Below are positions 23,446-32,274 of a stretch of 50,774 bases of DNA, piece after piece. The translations under genes and the position numbers were made by a program. Below the pieces are notes generated by a model. That model had not been told where the DNA came from and made no database searches. It saw only the letters and a list, made by a program, of their open reading frames with translations. Numbering within the stretch: position 1 is the first letter of the stretch; each line of letters opens with the position of its first letter. Source of the DNA: Anaerolineae bacterium. Lineage in GTDB: Bacteria; Chloroflexota; Anaerolineae; JAAYZQ01. Location of the stretch: positions 1 to 50,774 of the forward strand of contig JAFGIA010000345.1 of NCBI GenBank assembly GCA_016929795.1. Direction: 5' to 3'.

Positions 23446-24999
23446 CTACATCGGCATATTCCCATGCTTGCGCGGCGGGCCCGACGTCTGCTTGTCGTGC
23501 AGGGCCGCAAGGGCGGCCACGACTTTGGGGCGCGTTTCGCGCGGCTCGATAATGTCGTCGACGTACCCAGCACTCGCCGCGTGGTACGGATTGCTGAAAT
23601 TCGCTCGATACTCGCGCACCAGGCGGGCGCGCTCCGCATCAGGGTCCTCGGCCCGGGCGATCTCCTGGCGATAGATAATGTTCACCGCGCCCTCGGCGCC
23701 CATGACGGCCACCTCGGCACTGGGCCAGGCATAGTTCACATCGGTGCCGAGGAACTTGCTCGACATGACCACATAGGCGCCGCCGTAGGCCTTGCGGGTG
23801 ATGATGCTGATCTTGGGCACGGTCGCCTCGGAATAGGCGTACAGCACTTTGGCGCCGTGGCGGATGATACCGCGGTGCTCCTGGTCGATGCCAGGTAAAA
23901 AGCCAGGCGAGTCGATAAAGGTGACCAGTGGCACATTGAACGCGTCGCAAAAACGGACAAAACGCGAGATCTTGTCAGAAGCGTCGATATCGAGCACGCC
24001 GGCCATGACGCTTGGCTCCTGGGCGACGATGCCCACGCTGTGGCCGCCGATACGCGCCAGGCCGATGATGGCGTTCTGGGCAAAGAGGGGCTGCAGCTCG
24101 AGAAATTGCCCATCGTCGACGACGTGATGGATCACGTCGTGCATGGCATAGGGCGCGGTTGGGTCGAGGGGCACGAGGTGATTCAGAGCATCGTCCATGC
24201 GCAGTGGATCGTCGGTAGGCGCCCTGTAAGGTGGATTCTCGACGTTATTGGAAGGCAAGTAACTGAGCGCGCGCCGGCAAAGATCGAGCGCCGCCACCTC
24301 GGACGGGGCTGCCAGGTGGGCAGTACCGCTCAGGCTCATGTGCACGTGGCTGCCGCCCAGCGTCTCGGGATCGACCTTTTCGCCCGTGACCGCCTGGATG
24401 ACCTGCGGGCCGGTGATGAACATGAACGACTGGCCCTCGACCATGATGATGATGTCAGTGATCGCCGGCGAGTAGGCAGCGCCGCCGGCGCACGGGCCGA
24501 GCATGACACTGATCTGCGGCACAACCCCCGAATACTCGGCGTTGCGCCGGAAAATCTCGGCATAACCGCCGAGCGCCTTCACCCCCTGCTGGATGCGGGC
24601 ACCGCCAGAATCGATCAGGCCAATGATCGGATCGCCATTGCGCACCGCCAGGTCCATCACGCGCTGGATCTTGCGGCTATGCATCTCGCTCAGCGTGCCG
24701 CCAAAGACGGTAAAGTCCTGGGCATAGACATACACCGTGCGGCCGTCGATCTGGCCATAGCCGGTGACAACCCCCTCGCCCAGGTATCGCTCCGAGTCGC
24801 GCCCGAGCTCGTCCCCCTGGTGCGTGATGAACGGCTCCAGCTCGTTAAAGGTGCCGTCGTCGAGCAGCGCCGCCAGCCGCTCGCGCGCCGTCATCTTGCC
24901 CTTTTCGTGCTGCCGCTCGATCCGCTCGGCCCCCCCACCCAGCCGTGCCTGCCGCCGCATCTCGCGCAGCTCGAGCACGCGTGGATCTTGTTGAGTCAT
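23446..24999 (-). CDS. mmdA: Acyl-CoA carboxyltransferase alpha subunit (methylmalonyl-CoA decarboxylase MmdA)
   Basis: This 517-residue protein is full length for the family of MmdA and propionyl-CoA carboxylase beta. It has both carboxyltransferase halves: residues about 30-255, with GGARIQQG and GPCAGGAAYSPA oxyanion loops, and 275-510, with SPGFLPGIDQEHRGIIRHGAK and a second oxyanion region KAYGGAYVVM. Clustered with OadB, OadG and a biotin carrier, it most likely transfers CO2 from (S)-methylmalonyl-CoA to biotin, giving propionyl-CoA. No biotin carboxylase is in the window, which favours decarboxylation over carboxylation. Confidence 0.93.
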   Translation of the reverse strand: MTQQDPRVLELREMRRQARLGGGAERIERQHEKGKMTARERLAALLDDGTFNELEPFITHQGDELGRDSERYLGEGVVTGYGQIDGRTVYVYAQDFTVFGGTLSEMHSRKIQRVMDLAVRNGDPIIGLIDSGGARIQQGVKALGGYAEIFRRNAEYSGVVPQISVMLGPCAGGAAYSPAITDIIIMVEGQSFMFITGPQVIQAVTGEKVDPETLGGSHVHMSLSGTAHLAAPSEVAALDLCRRALSYLPSNNVENPPYRAPTDDPLRMDDALNHLVPLDPTAPYAMHDVIHHVVDDGQFLELQPLFAQNAIIGLARIGGHSVGIVAQEPSVMAGVLDIDASDKISRFVRFCDAFNVPLVTFIDSPGFLPGIDQEHRGIIRHGAKVLYAYSEATVPKISIITRKAYGGAYVVMSSKFLGTDVNYAWPSAEVAVMGAEGAVNIIYRQEIARAEDPDAERARLVREYRANFSNPYHAASAGYVDDIIEPRETRPKVVAALAALHDKQTSGPPRKHGNMPM

Positions 25000-25003
25000 C
25001 TAT

Positions 25004-26248
25004 CTACTCCCAAATGTCCTGCCCCGTCACAATCTCGAACGTCTCGCGCGCAATGGCGAGCTCTTCATTCGTCGGCACGATGAGCACCTTGGTGCGCGAG
25101 TGGCTGGCAGTTGCCTCGACAATGCTTCCCGCGGCACGCCGGGCGTGGACATCCTCAATGCCGAGACACTCGAGGTCACAGGTGGACCAATCGACAATCT
25201 CGGTGAAATTCTCGCCGATGCCCCCGGTAAAGACGACACAGTCGAGGCCGCCCATGGCAGCCGCATAGGCGCCGATGTACATGCGCACACGGAAGGTATA
25301 ATGCTTGAGCACCAGCACCGAGCGCGGGTAGTGTGGATGCTGCGGGCCGGCGTGGATCGCTTCCTCGAAGGTGCGCATGTCGCTCGATAGCTCCGACAGG
25401 CCCAGCACGCCGCTTTCCTTATTCAGCAAGAGATCGATGCCGGCCCCGTCGAGGTTTTCCCTATCCATCAAAAAGGGGATGATGGCCGGATCGATATCAC
25501 CACAGCGGGTACCCATCGGCAGTCCTTCAAGCGGGGTAAAGCCCATGCTGGTCATGATCGATCGCCCGCCGTCCACAGCGGCCACGCTGGCCCCGTTGCC
25601 CAGGTGGCAGGTGACGATCTTGAGTTCCGACAAGGGGCGGCCCAGGTAGGCGGCCGCCTGGCGCGCCACGTAGCGGTGCGAGGTGCCATGAAAGCCGTAG
25701 CGGCGCACGCCATACTGCTCGTAAAAGCGATAGGGGAGGGCATACAGAAAGGCGTGCGGCTCCATCGTCTGGTGAAAAGCAGTGTCAAACACGCCCACCT
25801 GCGGCACGTCGGGCAGCAACGCCGTCACGGCTTCGATCCCCTGGATATTGGGCGGGTTGTGGAGCGGGGCGAGAGGGACATTGTCGTACAGGGCATCCAT
25901 CACCGCAGGCGTGATGCGCTCCGAGCCGGCAAAGCGCTCGCCGCCGTGCACGACGCGGTGGCCCACCGCGTCGAGCTCCTCCACCCTGTCGAGCACGCCG
26001 AGGTCGGGGTCGACGAGCACGTCGACGACGACACGGATCGCATCCTCGTGGTTGGTCACGGGCAAGTTGTGGCGGACCACGCGATCGTGGCCGGGGCGGC
26101 GGTGGGTAAGCGATGGGTTGCCGAGGCCCACCTCTTCGACAATGCCCGCGGCGAGCACCGTCTCCGGCACGTGGCTCTGCTGCTCGTCCAGCTCAAAGAG
26201 CTGGTACTTGACCGAAGAGCTGCCACAATTGAGCACGAGGATCTTCAT
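25004..26248 (-). CDS. ackA: Acetate kinase
   Basis: This 414-residue enzyme is full length. Signature segments are NCGSSSVKYQLFEL (residues 7-20), HRVVHGGERF, GFHGTSHRYV, HLGNGASVAAVDGGRSIMTSMGFTPLEGLPMGTRCGDIDP, and FTGGIGEN. It converts acetyl phosphate and ADP to acetate and ATP, and may also act on propionyl phosphate. It is the first gene of the decarboxylase operon, four bases before mmdA. Its 176-nt leader contains two hairpins, one with a T-run, suggesting attenuation. Confidence 0.97.
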   Translation of the reverse strand: MKILVLNCGSSSVKYQLFELDEQQSHVPETVLAAGIVEEVGLGNPSLTHRRPGHDRVVRHNLPVTNHEDAIRVVVDVLVDPDLGVLDRVEELDAVGHRVVHGGERFAGSERITPAVMDALYDNVPLAPLHNPPNIQGIEAVTALLPDVPQVGVFDTAFHQTMEPHAFLYALPYRFYEQYGVRRYGFHGTSHRYVARQAAAYLGRPLSELKIVTCHLGNGASVAAVDGGRSIMTSMGFTPLEGLPMGTRCGDIDPAIIPFLMDRENLDGAGIDLLLNKESGVLGLSELSSDMRTFEEAIHAGPQHPHYPRSVLVLKHYTFRVRMYIGAYAAAMGGLDCVVFTGGIGENFTEIVDWSTCDLECLGIEDVHARRAAGSIVEATASHSRTKVLIVPTNEELAIARETFEIVTGQDIWE

Positions 26249-26293
26249 GGATCATCCCAACCTTTCCCGGCAACGTCACCCTGCTCCTGGCAC

Positions 26294-26317
26294 AAAAAAA
26301 CAGAGGACCGTCCCCTG
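26294..26317 (-). terminator. Attenuator-like hairpin in the ackA leader
   Basis: On the minus strand CAGGGGAC-GGTCCTCTG (26317-26301) forms a stem with one G-U pair, followed by seven T (26300-26294). It lies between the promoter and ATG 26248, so it would stop transcription early unless read through. The GGGGAC-GTCC-T7 unit also resembles a widespread dispersed repeat. Confidence 0.6.
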
Positions 26318-26403
26318 CCACCTCTCCTGCCGGCGCTGGCCCGGCCTCTGTCCCGTGCCTGGAGCGTGCCGACACCGTCGTCGAAATTCACCCGGCGTTC
26401 TGC

Positions 26404-26428
26404 AAGCTGGCGAGCCACCGCCAGCTTG
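26404..26428 (-). promoter_or_regulatory. Inverted repeat at the ackA transcription start
   Basis: AAGCTGGCG and CGCCAGCTT form a perfect 9-bp stem with a 7-nt loop, right at the predicted +1. It could be an operator or a 5'-end stabilising stem. Confidence 0.6.
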
Positions 26429-26431
26429 TGA

Positions 26432-26460
26432 AGTGTAGCACGAGGGGTGTAACGTGTCAA
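26432..26460 (-). promoter_or_regulatory. Promoter of the ackA-decarboxylase operon
   Basis: On the minus strand TTGACA (26460-26455) is perfect and TACACT (26437-26432) follows after 17 bp. The start is near 26424, giving a leader of about 176 nt. Confidence 0.85.
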
Positions 26461-26594
26461 ATCAATGTCGTTGCAAGGTCGGAAGAATGGAAGGCCGGAA
26501 GGGGGGAAGAGTAGTAAAACATAGATGCGCGCCGGTGTCAAGCACCCGTGTGCACACACCCAGATCAGGCCTGCGGTCACTTGGCCCCTGTCAC
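26461..26594. other. Non-coding spacer between divergent promoters with dispersed repeats
   Basis: The spacer holds a GGAAGAATGGAAGGCCGGAAGG tract (about 26480-26502) and a TCACTTG repeat near its end. These match the dispersed repeat families seen elsewhere in the window. No gene is seen. Confidence 0.6.
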
Positions 26595-26623
26595 TTGTCA
26601 CTTGCTCCATGTTCCTTTATAAT
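26595..26623 (+). promoter_or_regulatory. Promoter of the M32 carboxypeptidase gene
   Basis: TTGTCA (26595-26600) and TATAAT (26618-26623) are 17 bp apart. The gene follows with AGGAGG and ATG 26653. Confidence 0.8.
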
Positions 26624-26652
26624 CGAGCCCTCAACAATTGAGGAGGCAGATC

Positions 26653-28158
26653 ATGAAAGCCAAGTTTGAAGAGCTGTGCACCCGCCTGGGAGAGATAGCG
26701 GACCTGAACACCGCCGCGGCTATCCTCTCCTGGGACCAACAGACATACATGCCGCCCGGCAGCGCAGTGATGCGCGCCGCCACCATGGCCACCCTGCGCA
26801 AGACGGCGCACGAGTGGTTCACCGCCGACGAGACAGGCCAGTTCCTCCAAGACCTCGCGCCATGGGCCGAGGAGCAGGAGTATGGCTCGTTCGAGGCCAG
26901 CCTGGTGCGCGTGACGCGCCACCGCTACGAACGCATGCGCAAGGTGCCCTCGGACCTTGTGGCACGCTTGACCCGCGCGCGCGCCATAGGCCACGCCGTC
27001 TGGGAGAAGGCACGCCCGGCGAATGATTTTGCCCTGTTCCAGCCCAACCTGGAAGAGATCGTCGATCTCAATATCGAGATGGCCGAGGCCCTGGGCTATG
27101 AGGACCGGCGCTACGACGCGCTGCTCGACGGCTATGAGCGGGACATGAAAGCATCAGAGGTCCAGCGCCTCTTTGACGAGATGAAGGTGGGCCTGCTGCC
27201 GCTGGTCGAAGCAATCGCCGAGCGCAAGGGAGCAGTCGACGTATCGGTCCTGCGCCGCGAGTACGACGAGCAAAAGCAGTGGGAGTTTGGGGTCGAGATC
27301 GTCAAGCGGCTCGGCTACGATTTCGAGCACGGCCGGCAGGACCGCGCCGCGCACCCCTTCACCACCTCGTTCACCCCCGCCGACGTGCGCATCACCACGC
27401 GCATCCACCGCGATCAGGTCGGGTCGGGCCTCTTTGCGACGATCCACGAAGGCGGCCACGCGATGTACGAGCAGGGGGTATCGATGGACCTGGCGCGCAC
27501 GCCGCTGGCGGGTGGGGCGTCGCTCGGCCTGCACGAGAGCCAGTCGCGGATGTGGGAGAACATGGTCGGGCGGAGCCGGGAGTTCTGGACCTTCTGGCTG
27601 CCGCGCATGAAGGAATACTTTCCGGCACAACTCGACGGCGTGACGGTGGACGAGATCTACAGGGCATCGAATTACGTCGAGCCGTCGCTGATCCGTGTCG
27701 AGGCCGACGAGGTCACCTACAACATGCATATCTTTCTGCGCTTCGAGGTGGAAAACCTGATGCTCGACCAGAAGGTGCCGATCCGCGATCTGCCAGAGCT
27801 GTGGAACCAAAAAATGGTCGAGTACCTGGGCATCCACCCCGACAGCGACACAAACGGCGTGCTGCAGGACGTGCACTGGGCCGGCGGCATGCTCGGCTAT
27901 TTCCCCACCTACTCCCTCGGCAACCTGCTCGCTGCCCAGTTCTATGCGCAGGCACTGTCCGAAATGCCCGACCTGCCGCAGCAGTTCGAGCGCGGTGAGT
28001 TTTCAGGACTATTGGGATGGCTGCGCACCAACATTCACGTCCATGGCAGCAAGTACACCCCCGTCGAGTTGGTTGAGCGCATCACCGGGGGGCCGATCAG
28101 GACAGAGCCGTTCCTCGATTACGTCCGAGAAAAGTACACGCAGATCTACGATCTGTAG
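26653..28158 (+). CDS. M32 family metallocarboxypeptidase
   Basis: This 501-residue protein starts at ATG 26653 behind AGGAGG. It has the M32 active site HEGGH (H265, E266, H269) with the third zinc ligand in the LGLHESQSR segment about 30 residues later, and the conserved NYVEPSLIRVEADEVTYNMHI-type region (split across 337-357). It is the usual length for carboxypeptidase Taq. It removes C-terminal residues from peptides in the cytoplasm using zinc or cobalt. It is a single-gene transcription unit with its own promoter. Confidence 0.95.
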   Translation: MKAKFEELCTRLGEIADLNTAAAILSWDQQTYMPPGSAVMRAATMATLRKTAHEWFTADETGQFLQDLAPWAEEQEYGSFEASLVRVTRHRYERMRKVPSDLVARLTRARAIGHAVWEKARPANDFALFQPNLEEIVDLNIEMAEALGYEDRRYDALLDGYERDMKASEVQRLFDEMKVGLLPLVEAIAERKGAVDVSVLRREYDEQKQWEFGVEIVKRLGYDFEHGRQDRAAHPFTTSFTPADVRITTRIHRDQVGSGLFATIHEGGHAMYEQGVSMDLARTPLAGGASLGLHESQSRMWENMVGRSREFWTFWLPRMKEYFPAQLDGVTVDEIYRASNYVEPSLIRVEADEVTYNMHIFLRFEVENLMLDQKVPIRDLPELWNQKMVEYLGIHPDSDTNGVLQDVHWAGGMLGYFPTYSLGNLLAAQFYAQALSEMPDLPQQFERGEFSGLLGWLRTNIHVHGSKYTPVELVERITGGPIRTEPFLDYVREKYTQIYDL

Positions 28159-28165
28159 TGCCTGA

Positions 28166-28216
28166 AGTGATGCGTGATACGTGAGACCGGCAGCTCACGT
28201 ATCACGTATCATCACT
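28166..28216. terminator. Long stem-loop between converging genes
   Basis: AGTGATGCGTGATACGTGAG (28166-28185) is complementary to 28194-28216 with a single three-base bulge, giving a 20-bp stem and 8-nt loop. It lies between the M32 gene and the convergent glycosyltransferase, overlapping the last codons of the latter. Likely a bidirectional mRNA end, although no clear T-run follows directly. Confidence 0.6.
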
Positions 28217-29339
28217 GACCACGCATCACGTTTTCGTAGAGGGCCATCGTTTCCTGCGCGGCGCGATCCCAGGAAAAGCGAGCCGCCTGTGCCAGGCCCC
28301 GGGCGCATAGAGCGGTGCGCAGGTCGGGATCGCTCCACACCTGGCGCACAGCCGCCGCGATGGCGTCGACATCGTACGGATCAAAGTAGAGGGCGGCATC
28401 CCCGCCGATCTCGGGCAGGCTCGAGGTGTGAGAGGCGACGACGGGAATGCCACAGGCCATGGCTTCGAGCACGGGCAGGCCAAACCCCTCGTACACCGAG
28501 GGTGTGACAGACGCCCGTGCCGCGTTGTAGAGGAGCGGCAGATCGGGGCCGGGCACATGGCCGGGAAAATAGACGTCATCGCGCACGTCAAGGGTCTCTA
28601 GCTGGCGGAAAAAATCGTCGTACAGCCATCCCCGGGCACCGACGACCACCAGCGGCACGCGCAGCCCCTCGCGCGCGAGCCTGTCTAGCGCCAGGACGAG
28701 GCGCGACAGGTTCTTGCGCGGCTCGATGGTGCCGACGTGAATCAAATAGTCGTCGGGCAGGCCATAGCGCCGGCGCGCCACTTCGGCAGCTTGAGCGGGA
28801 GCAGGCCGGAACTCGGGCGACGCGGCCTCGTAAATGACGCCCACTTTCTCGGGCGGCAGGCGGTAGTGCGCCACGATGTCGCGCTTGCTCGCCTCAGTGA
28901 CGGTGACGACCGCGCTGGCCCGGCGGCAGTAGAGGGGCATGGTGGCATTCAGATACCAGTAGTTGAGGCGCTTCTGATGTTCAGGAAACAACTTGAAGAT
29001 CATGTCGTGCACCGTGAGCACGGTAGGCACGTCGCGCAGCGGCATCAACAGGTGCTCCGTGGCGTGGAAAAGCGATGCATCCGGCACCAGCCGGTTGAAC
29101 CCGGCACGGGCCAGCTGCCCCAGCCACACGGCCATGCGCCATGGCTTGTAGCCGGCGTGGATCGTACGCGCCGGCACACCCGCCAGCCCCGCTGGCGGAG
29201 TGCGATCGCCGGTGACGTTGTAAAAGAGGCGAACACGGTCGGGCCAGCGCGCGACGAGCGCATGGGCGAGGCTGCTCGCATACCGCCCCAGCCCCGCCTT
29301 GGCATGAACCGCTGCAGAAACGTCGACGTAAATGCTCAA
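28212..29339 (-). CDS. Glycosyltransferase family 4 (GT-B fold)
   Basis: This 375-residue protein is drawn from TTG 29339 (MSIYVDVSAAVH); TTG 29360 is the other possibility. The N-terminal domain has the glycine loop HAKAGLGRY. The C-terminal domain has the nucleotide-sugar site: VGTIEPRKNL, then VTPSVYEGFGLPVLEAMACGIPVVAS with the EX7E motif. GT4 enzymes transfer a sugar from a nucleotide donor to a glycan or lipid. Context, the adjacent exosortase and glycan-linked genes, suggests surface polysaccharide work. The sugar and acceptor are unknown. Confidence 0.92.
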   Translation of the reverse strand: MSIYVDVSAAVHAKAGLGRYASSLAHALVARWPDRVRLFYNVTGDRTPPAGLAGVPARTIHAGYKPWRMAVWLGQLARAGFNRLVPDASLFHATEHLLMPLRDVPTVLTVHDMIFKLFPEHQKRLNYWYLNATMPLYCRRASAVVTVTEASKRDIVAHYRLPPEKVGVIYEAASPEFRPAPAQAAEVARRRYGLPDDYLIHVGTIEPRKNLSRLVLALDRLAREGLRVPLVVVGARGWLYDDFFRQLETLDVRDDVYFPGHVPGPDLPLLYNAARASVTPSVYEGFGLPVLEAMACGIPVVASHTSSLPEIGGDAALYFDPYDVDAIAAAVRQVWSDPDLRTALCARGLAQAARFSWDRAAQETMALYENVMRGQ

Positions 29340-29403
29340 TGCGCTATTCTCAAAGCCCAATGGTCAAGCGACAAGGATCAACCGTCGCCTGGTGTGCGCC
29401 TCG

Positions 29404-29433
29404 ATTGTACCACGGCCGCCCCCAATTTCCCAA
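29404..29433 (-). promoter_or_regulatory. Promoter of the GT4 gene
   Basis: On the minus strand TTGGGA (29433-29428) and TACAAT (29409-29404) are 18 bp apart. The -35 part lies within a CCCAATTT-type repeat tract. Confidence 0.55.
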
Positions 29434-29470
29434 TTTCCCACTCTCTCATCCCCAATCTTCCCATCGCATC

Positions 29471-29499
29471 TTGGCGTTTGCAGTGCACAATGGTATAAT
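29471..29499 (+). promoter_or_regulatory. Promoter of the exosortase gene
   Basis: TTGGCG (29471-29476) and TATAAT (29494-29499) are 17 bp apart, 27 bp before ATG 29527. Confidence 0.75.
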
Positions 29500-29526
29500 A
29501 GCGCCGCAGAGAGGCGGGATGTAGAC

Positions 29527-30405
29527 ATGAAACAGCAAAGCGCGGACGCACAGTCGATGGTACCACCCGGGCGCGATTGGACACGGAGCCTGGCCTACGC
29601 CACCATCGCCATCCTGCTCGGGCTCTTGTTCTACCCTGTTGTCCGCTGGCTGGTCCGCTCCTGGCTGGTGAACCCTTACTACAGCCACGGCTTTCTGGTT
29701 CCCCCGATCGCAGCTTTTTTCGCGTGGCGACAGTGGCCGCACGTAGCACGCGAGCCGCGCCAAGGATCCACGTGGCCCGGGCTCATCCTGGCGACCGGCG
29801 GGCTGGCTGCAGCCGTGTGGGCCACGAGCTGGCAGAACTATGCCGTTGCCGCCCTTGCCATCGTGCCGCTGCTGGCCGGCATCCTGCTCTACCTCGAAGG
29901 ATGGGCGCGCCTCAAGCTGTGGCTCTTTCCAATCCTCTTCCTGGCGCTCATGGTCCCCCTGCCTGTAGTCGACAGGCTGAGCCCGTGGATGGAATCATTC
30001 ACAGCCGCTCGGGCTGTGTCCCTGGCACGATTGCTGGGCATAACAGCGATACAGCAGGGGGGCGAGATCTCGCTCCCGGGGACGGCGATCGTCGTCGGGG
30101 CACCGTGCAGTGGGCTGCGCTCGTTGGTCACCATTCTCACAGTTGGTGCCCTCTGGGTGTACCTGGTGCAAGGGCCTTGGCTTACCAGGCTGGCCCTGGT
30201 CGGCACACTCGTGCCCCTGGTCGTGGCGGCCAACATTGTGCGCATTGGCAGCCTGCTGGCCATCGCCGCCCACTTGGGCCAGGAGGTGGCACTCAGCTAC
30301 TACCACGATTGGTCAGGCCTCGCCTTCTTTGCCCTGGTGCTGGGTGCAATGCTCATCCTCGGCAAGGTGCTTGGATGCTCGCAAATACGCGACGATATCT
30401 GGTAG
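29527..30405 (+). CDS. Exosortase (PEP-CTERM sorting protease family)
   Basis: This 292-residue membrane protein has about eight hydrophobic segments. The exosortase catalytic residues are visible: C194 in APCSGLRS, R239 in NIVRI and H260 in YYHDWSG. Exosortases cut the PEP-CTERM tail and hand the protein on for export or anchoring. The gene overlaps the next one (EpsI-like) by 31 bp. A PEP-CTERM protein is encoded about 2 kb downstream at 32275, so both halves of the system are present. Confidence 0.95.
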   Translation: MKQQSADAQSMVPPGRDWTRSLAYATIAILLGLLFYPVVRWLVRSWLVNPYYSHGFLVPPIAAFFAWRQWPHVAREPRQGSTWPGLILATGGLAAAVWATSWQNYAVAALAIVPLLAGILLYLEGWARLKLWLFPILFLALMVPLPVVDRLSPWMESFTAARAVSLARLLGITAIQQGGEISLPGTAIVVGAPCSGLRSLVTILTVGALWVYLVQGPWLTRLALVGTLVPLVVAANIVRIGSLLAIAAHLGQEVALSYYHDWSGLAFFALVLGAMLILGKVLGCSQIRDDIW

Positions 30406-31130
30406 TCATTGCCCTGCTCGGGCTTGGCCTCCTACTGGCATGGCGTGCCCCAGGGCGGCAGCGCCTCGACAGCCCGGCCGCCGGCAGCGTGACGCCGGGT
30501 GAGCCATCGCTGCCCGAGTACACCTACTTTGTCGACATAGAGGGCTGGTACCGCATCACGCCCCAGGAAGCTGTGCTACGCAGCGTCTATGACTTGAGTG
30601 GCCAGACGACAGAGGCGACTGCCGCCGCGCTCCCGCGCGTGCTGGGCGAGTGGCACCAGGTTGGAGAGGATAAGTACCTTGGCGACGATCCTGCCGTGAT
30701 CGAATACCTCAACCATCCCACAGTCGCACTCGAGCGCACCTACCAACACGCCGACGGGCAGCGCCTGATCCTGGCCCTCCTCGGGAACAAGGGGGAGGAC
30801 AGCTTTCTCCTGTTCAGCCACACGCCAGAGACATGCTACCCGGGGCGACTGTGGCAAACGGTGGACAGCCGTTCGGAATCGACATCCATCGCGGGACAGG
30901 CGGTGCACGTGCGCTATCTCCTGGCCGAGCACCTCGAGACGCAGGAACGGCTCGTCGTCATGTTCTGGTACCTGTGGGATAACCCTGAGCGCGACGCGCA
31001 GGAAGGTGTCCTCTCGATGCGCATCAACCTCTGGGTGCCCCCGGGCGAAAGTGAACAGGCCGTGCTGGCATACGGATGGGACTTTTTCGAGCGCCTGTTC
31101 CCCGTTGCGCTGCCGTGGGAGAGGTTCTAG
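30375..31130 (+). CDS. EpsI-like exosortase-associated protein (DUF3485)
   Basis: This 251-residue protein starts at ATG 30375, inside the end of the exosortase gene. It has one N-terminal membrane anchor (residues 6-23) and an extracytoplasmic domain with the EpsI hallmarks: LPRVLGEW, then ERTY, then SHTPETCYPG, then VMFWYLWDNPE. EpsI proteins accompany or are fused to exosortases and are tied to exopolysaccharide secretion. Its biochemical role is unknown. Confidence 0.88.
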   Translation: MLANTRRYLVVIALLGLGLLLAWRAPGRQRLDSPAAGSVTPGEPSLPEYTYFVDIEGWYRITPQEAVLRSVYDLSGQTTEATAAALPRVLGEWHQVGEDKYLGDDPAVIEYLNHPTVALERTYQHADGQRLILALLGNKGEDSFLLFSHTPETCYPGRLWQTVDSRSESTSIAGQAVHVRYLLAEHLETQERLVVMFWYLWDNPERDAQEGVLSMRINLWVPPGESEQAVLAYGWDFFERLFPVALPWERF

Positions 31131-31134
31131 GCAC

Positions 31135-32265
31135 ATGGGGGGCGGAAGGCGCCCGTGGCGTGACCGGCTCTGGCCGCCGTGGCTGGCTGTCGGGCTGGCA
31201 CTCGCCCTGGTGGGAATCGGGCTGGTGGCGGCCCGGCTGCGGGAGCCAGCGCGAATTCCACACACCGACGTGAACCCATACGGCGCCAACTTTTTTCTCG
31301 ACCGCGAGGTGGAAAGCTGGAAGCAGGAAAAAACGATCGAGATGGCGCGCGCCGCGGGGATCACGTGGATCAAACAGCAGTTCTCCTGGGAAGAGATCGA
31401 GCCGCACCACAAGGACGAGTTCGAGTGGGCCAAGCACGACAGGATCGTCGACCTGGCCGAGCAGTATGGGATGCAGGTGATCGCGCGCCTCGATAGGCCG
31501 CCCGACTGGACGCGGCAGGACAACCGCTTCAAAACCCGCCCGCCCGACGACCTCGAGGATTATGGCGATTTCGTGTACGAGGTGGCGCGGCGCTACAAGG
31601 GACGGGTGCACTACCTGCAGATCTGGAACGAGCCCAACCTGTCGGCCGAGTGGGGGTTCGAGCGGGTCGATGCTGTCGCCTACACACGGCTGTTAGAAGT
31701 CGCGTATCGACGGGCAAAGGAGGCCAATCCTGACATCGTCGTGCTCAGTGCGCCGCTGGCTATGACCCTCGAAGACGCGTCGATGCGCGGCAATCACAAC
31801 GACCTGGTTTTTCTGGCCGAGATGTACGAGGCAGGCGCCGGGCGCTGGTTCGACATCCTATCTACGAACGCTTTTGGGTTCGACCGCCCACCAGAAGATG
31901 AACCCCACCCAGACGTACTGAACTTTCGCCGAGTCGAGCTGCAGCGCGAGATCATGGAGCGCTATGGCGACGCGGGCAAGGCGATCTGGATCAACGAGTA
32001 TGGCTGGAACGCGGCGCCTGCGTCGTTCCCCGAAGAGCTGCTGACGTGGGAGCGCGTGACCGAGGACCAACAGGCTGAATACACGGTGCGCGGCATCGAG
32101 TGGGCCAGGGCGCACTGGCCCTGGCTGGGCGTGGTCAATATCTGGTATTTTCGCCAGGTCGGCGACGTGCCGCCCGACAGGGCGGCGTACTACTTTGCGC
32201 TGGTGGACCCAGAGTTTGAGCCGCGCCCCGTGTACCAAGCGCTGTTGAGGGCAAAGCACAACTGA
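31135..32265 (+). CDS. Membrane-anchored glycoside hydrolase, TIM-barrel clan A type (GH5/GH39-like)
   Basis: This 376-residue protein starts at ATG 31135, four bases after the EpsI-like gene. An N-terminal anchor helix (about 13-33) is followed by a TIM-barrel. The acid/base is E166 in IWNEPN and the nucleophile is probably E288 in WINEYGWN. The catalytic domain should face outside the cell. The substrate is not clear: beta-linked exopolysaccharide is likely, given the neighbouring exosortase and EPS-type genes. Confidence 0.82.
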   Translation: MGGGRRPWRDRLWPPWLAVGLALALVGIGLVAARLREPARIPHTDVNPYGANFFLDREVESWKQEKTIEMARAAGITWIKQQFSWEEIEPHHKDEFEWAKHDRIVDLAEQYGMQVIARLDRPPDWTRQDNRFKTRPPDDLEDYGDFVYEVARRYKGRVHYLQIWNEPNLSAEWGFERVDAVAYTRLLEVAYRRAKEANPDIVVLSAPLAMTLEDASMRGNHNDLVFLAEMYEAGAGRWFDILSTNAFGFDRPPEDEPHPDVLNFRRVELQREIMERYGDAGKAIWINEYGWNAAPASFPEELLTWERVTEDQQAEYTVRGIEWARAHWPWLGVVNIWYFRQVGDVPPDRAAYYFALVDPEFEPRPVYQALLRAKHN

Positions 32266-32274
32266 ACTGTTCGG

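Noticed and set aside
26245..26460. Known metabolite riboswitch before ackA
   Set aside because: I could not match the leader to any riboswitch consensus; only generic stems were seen.
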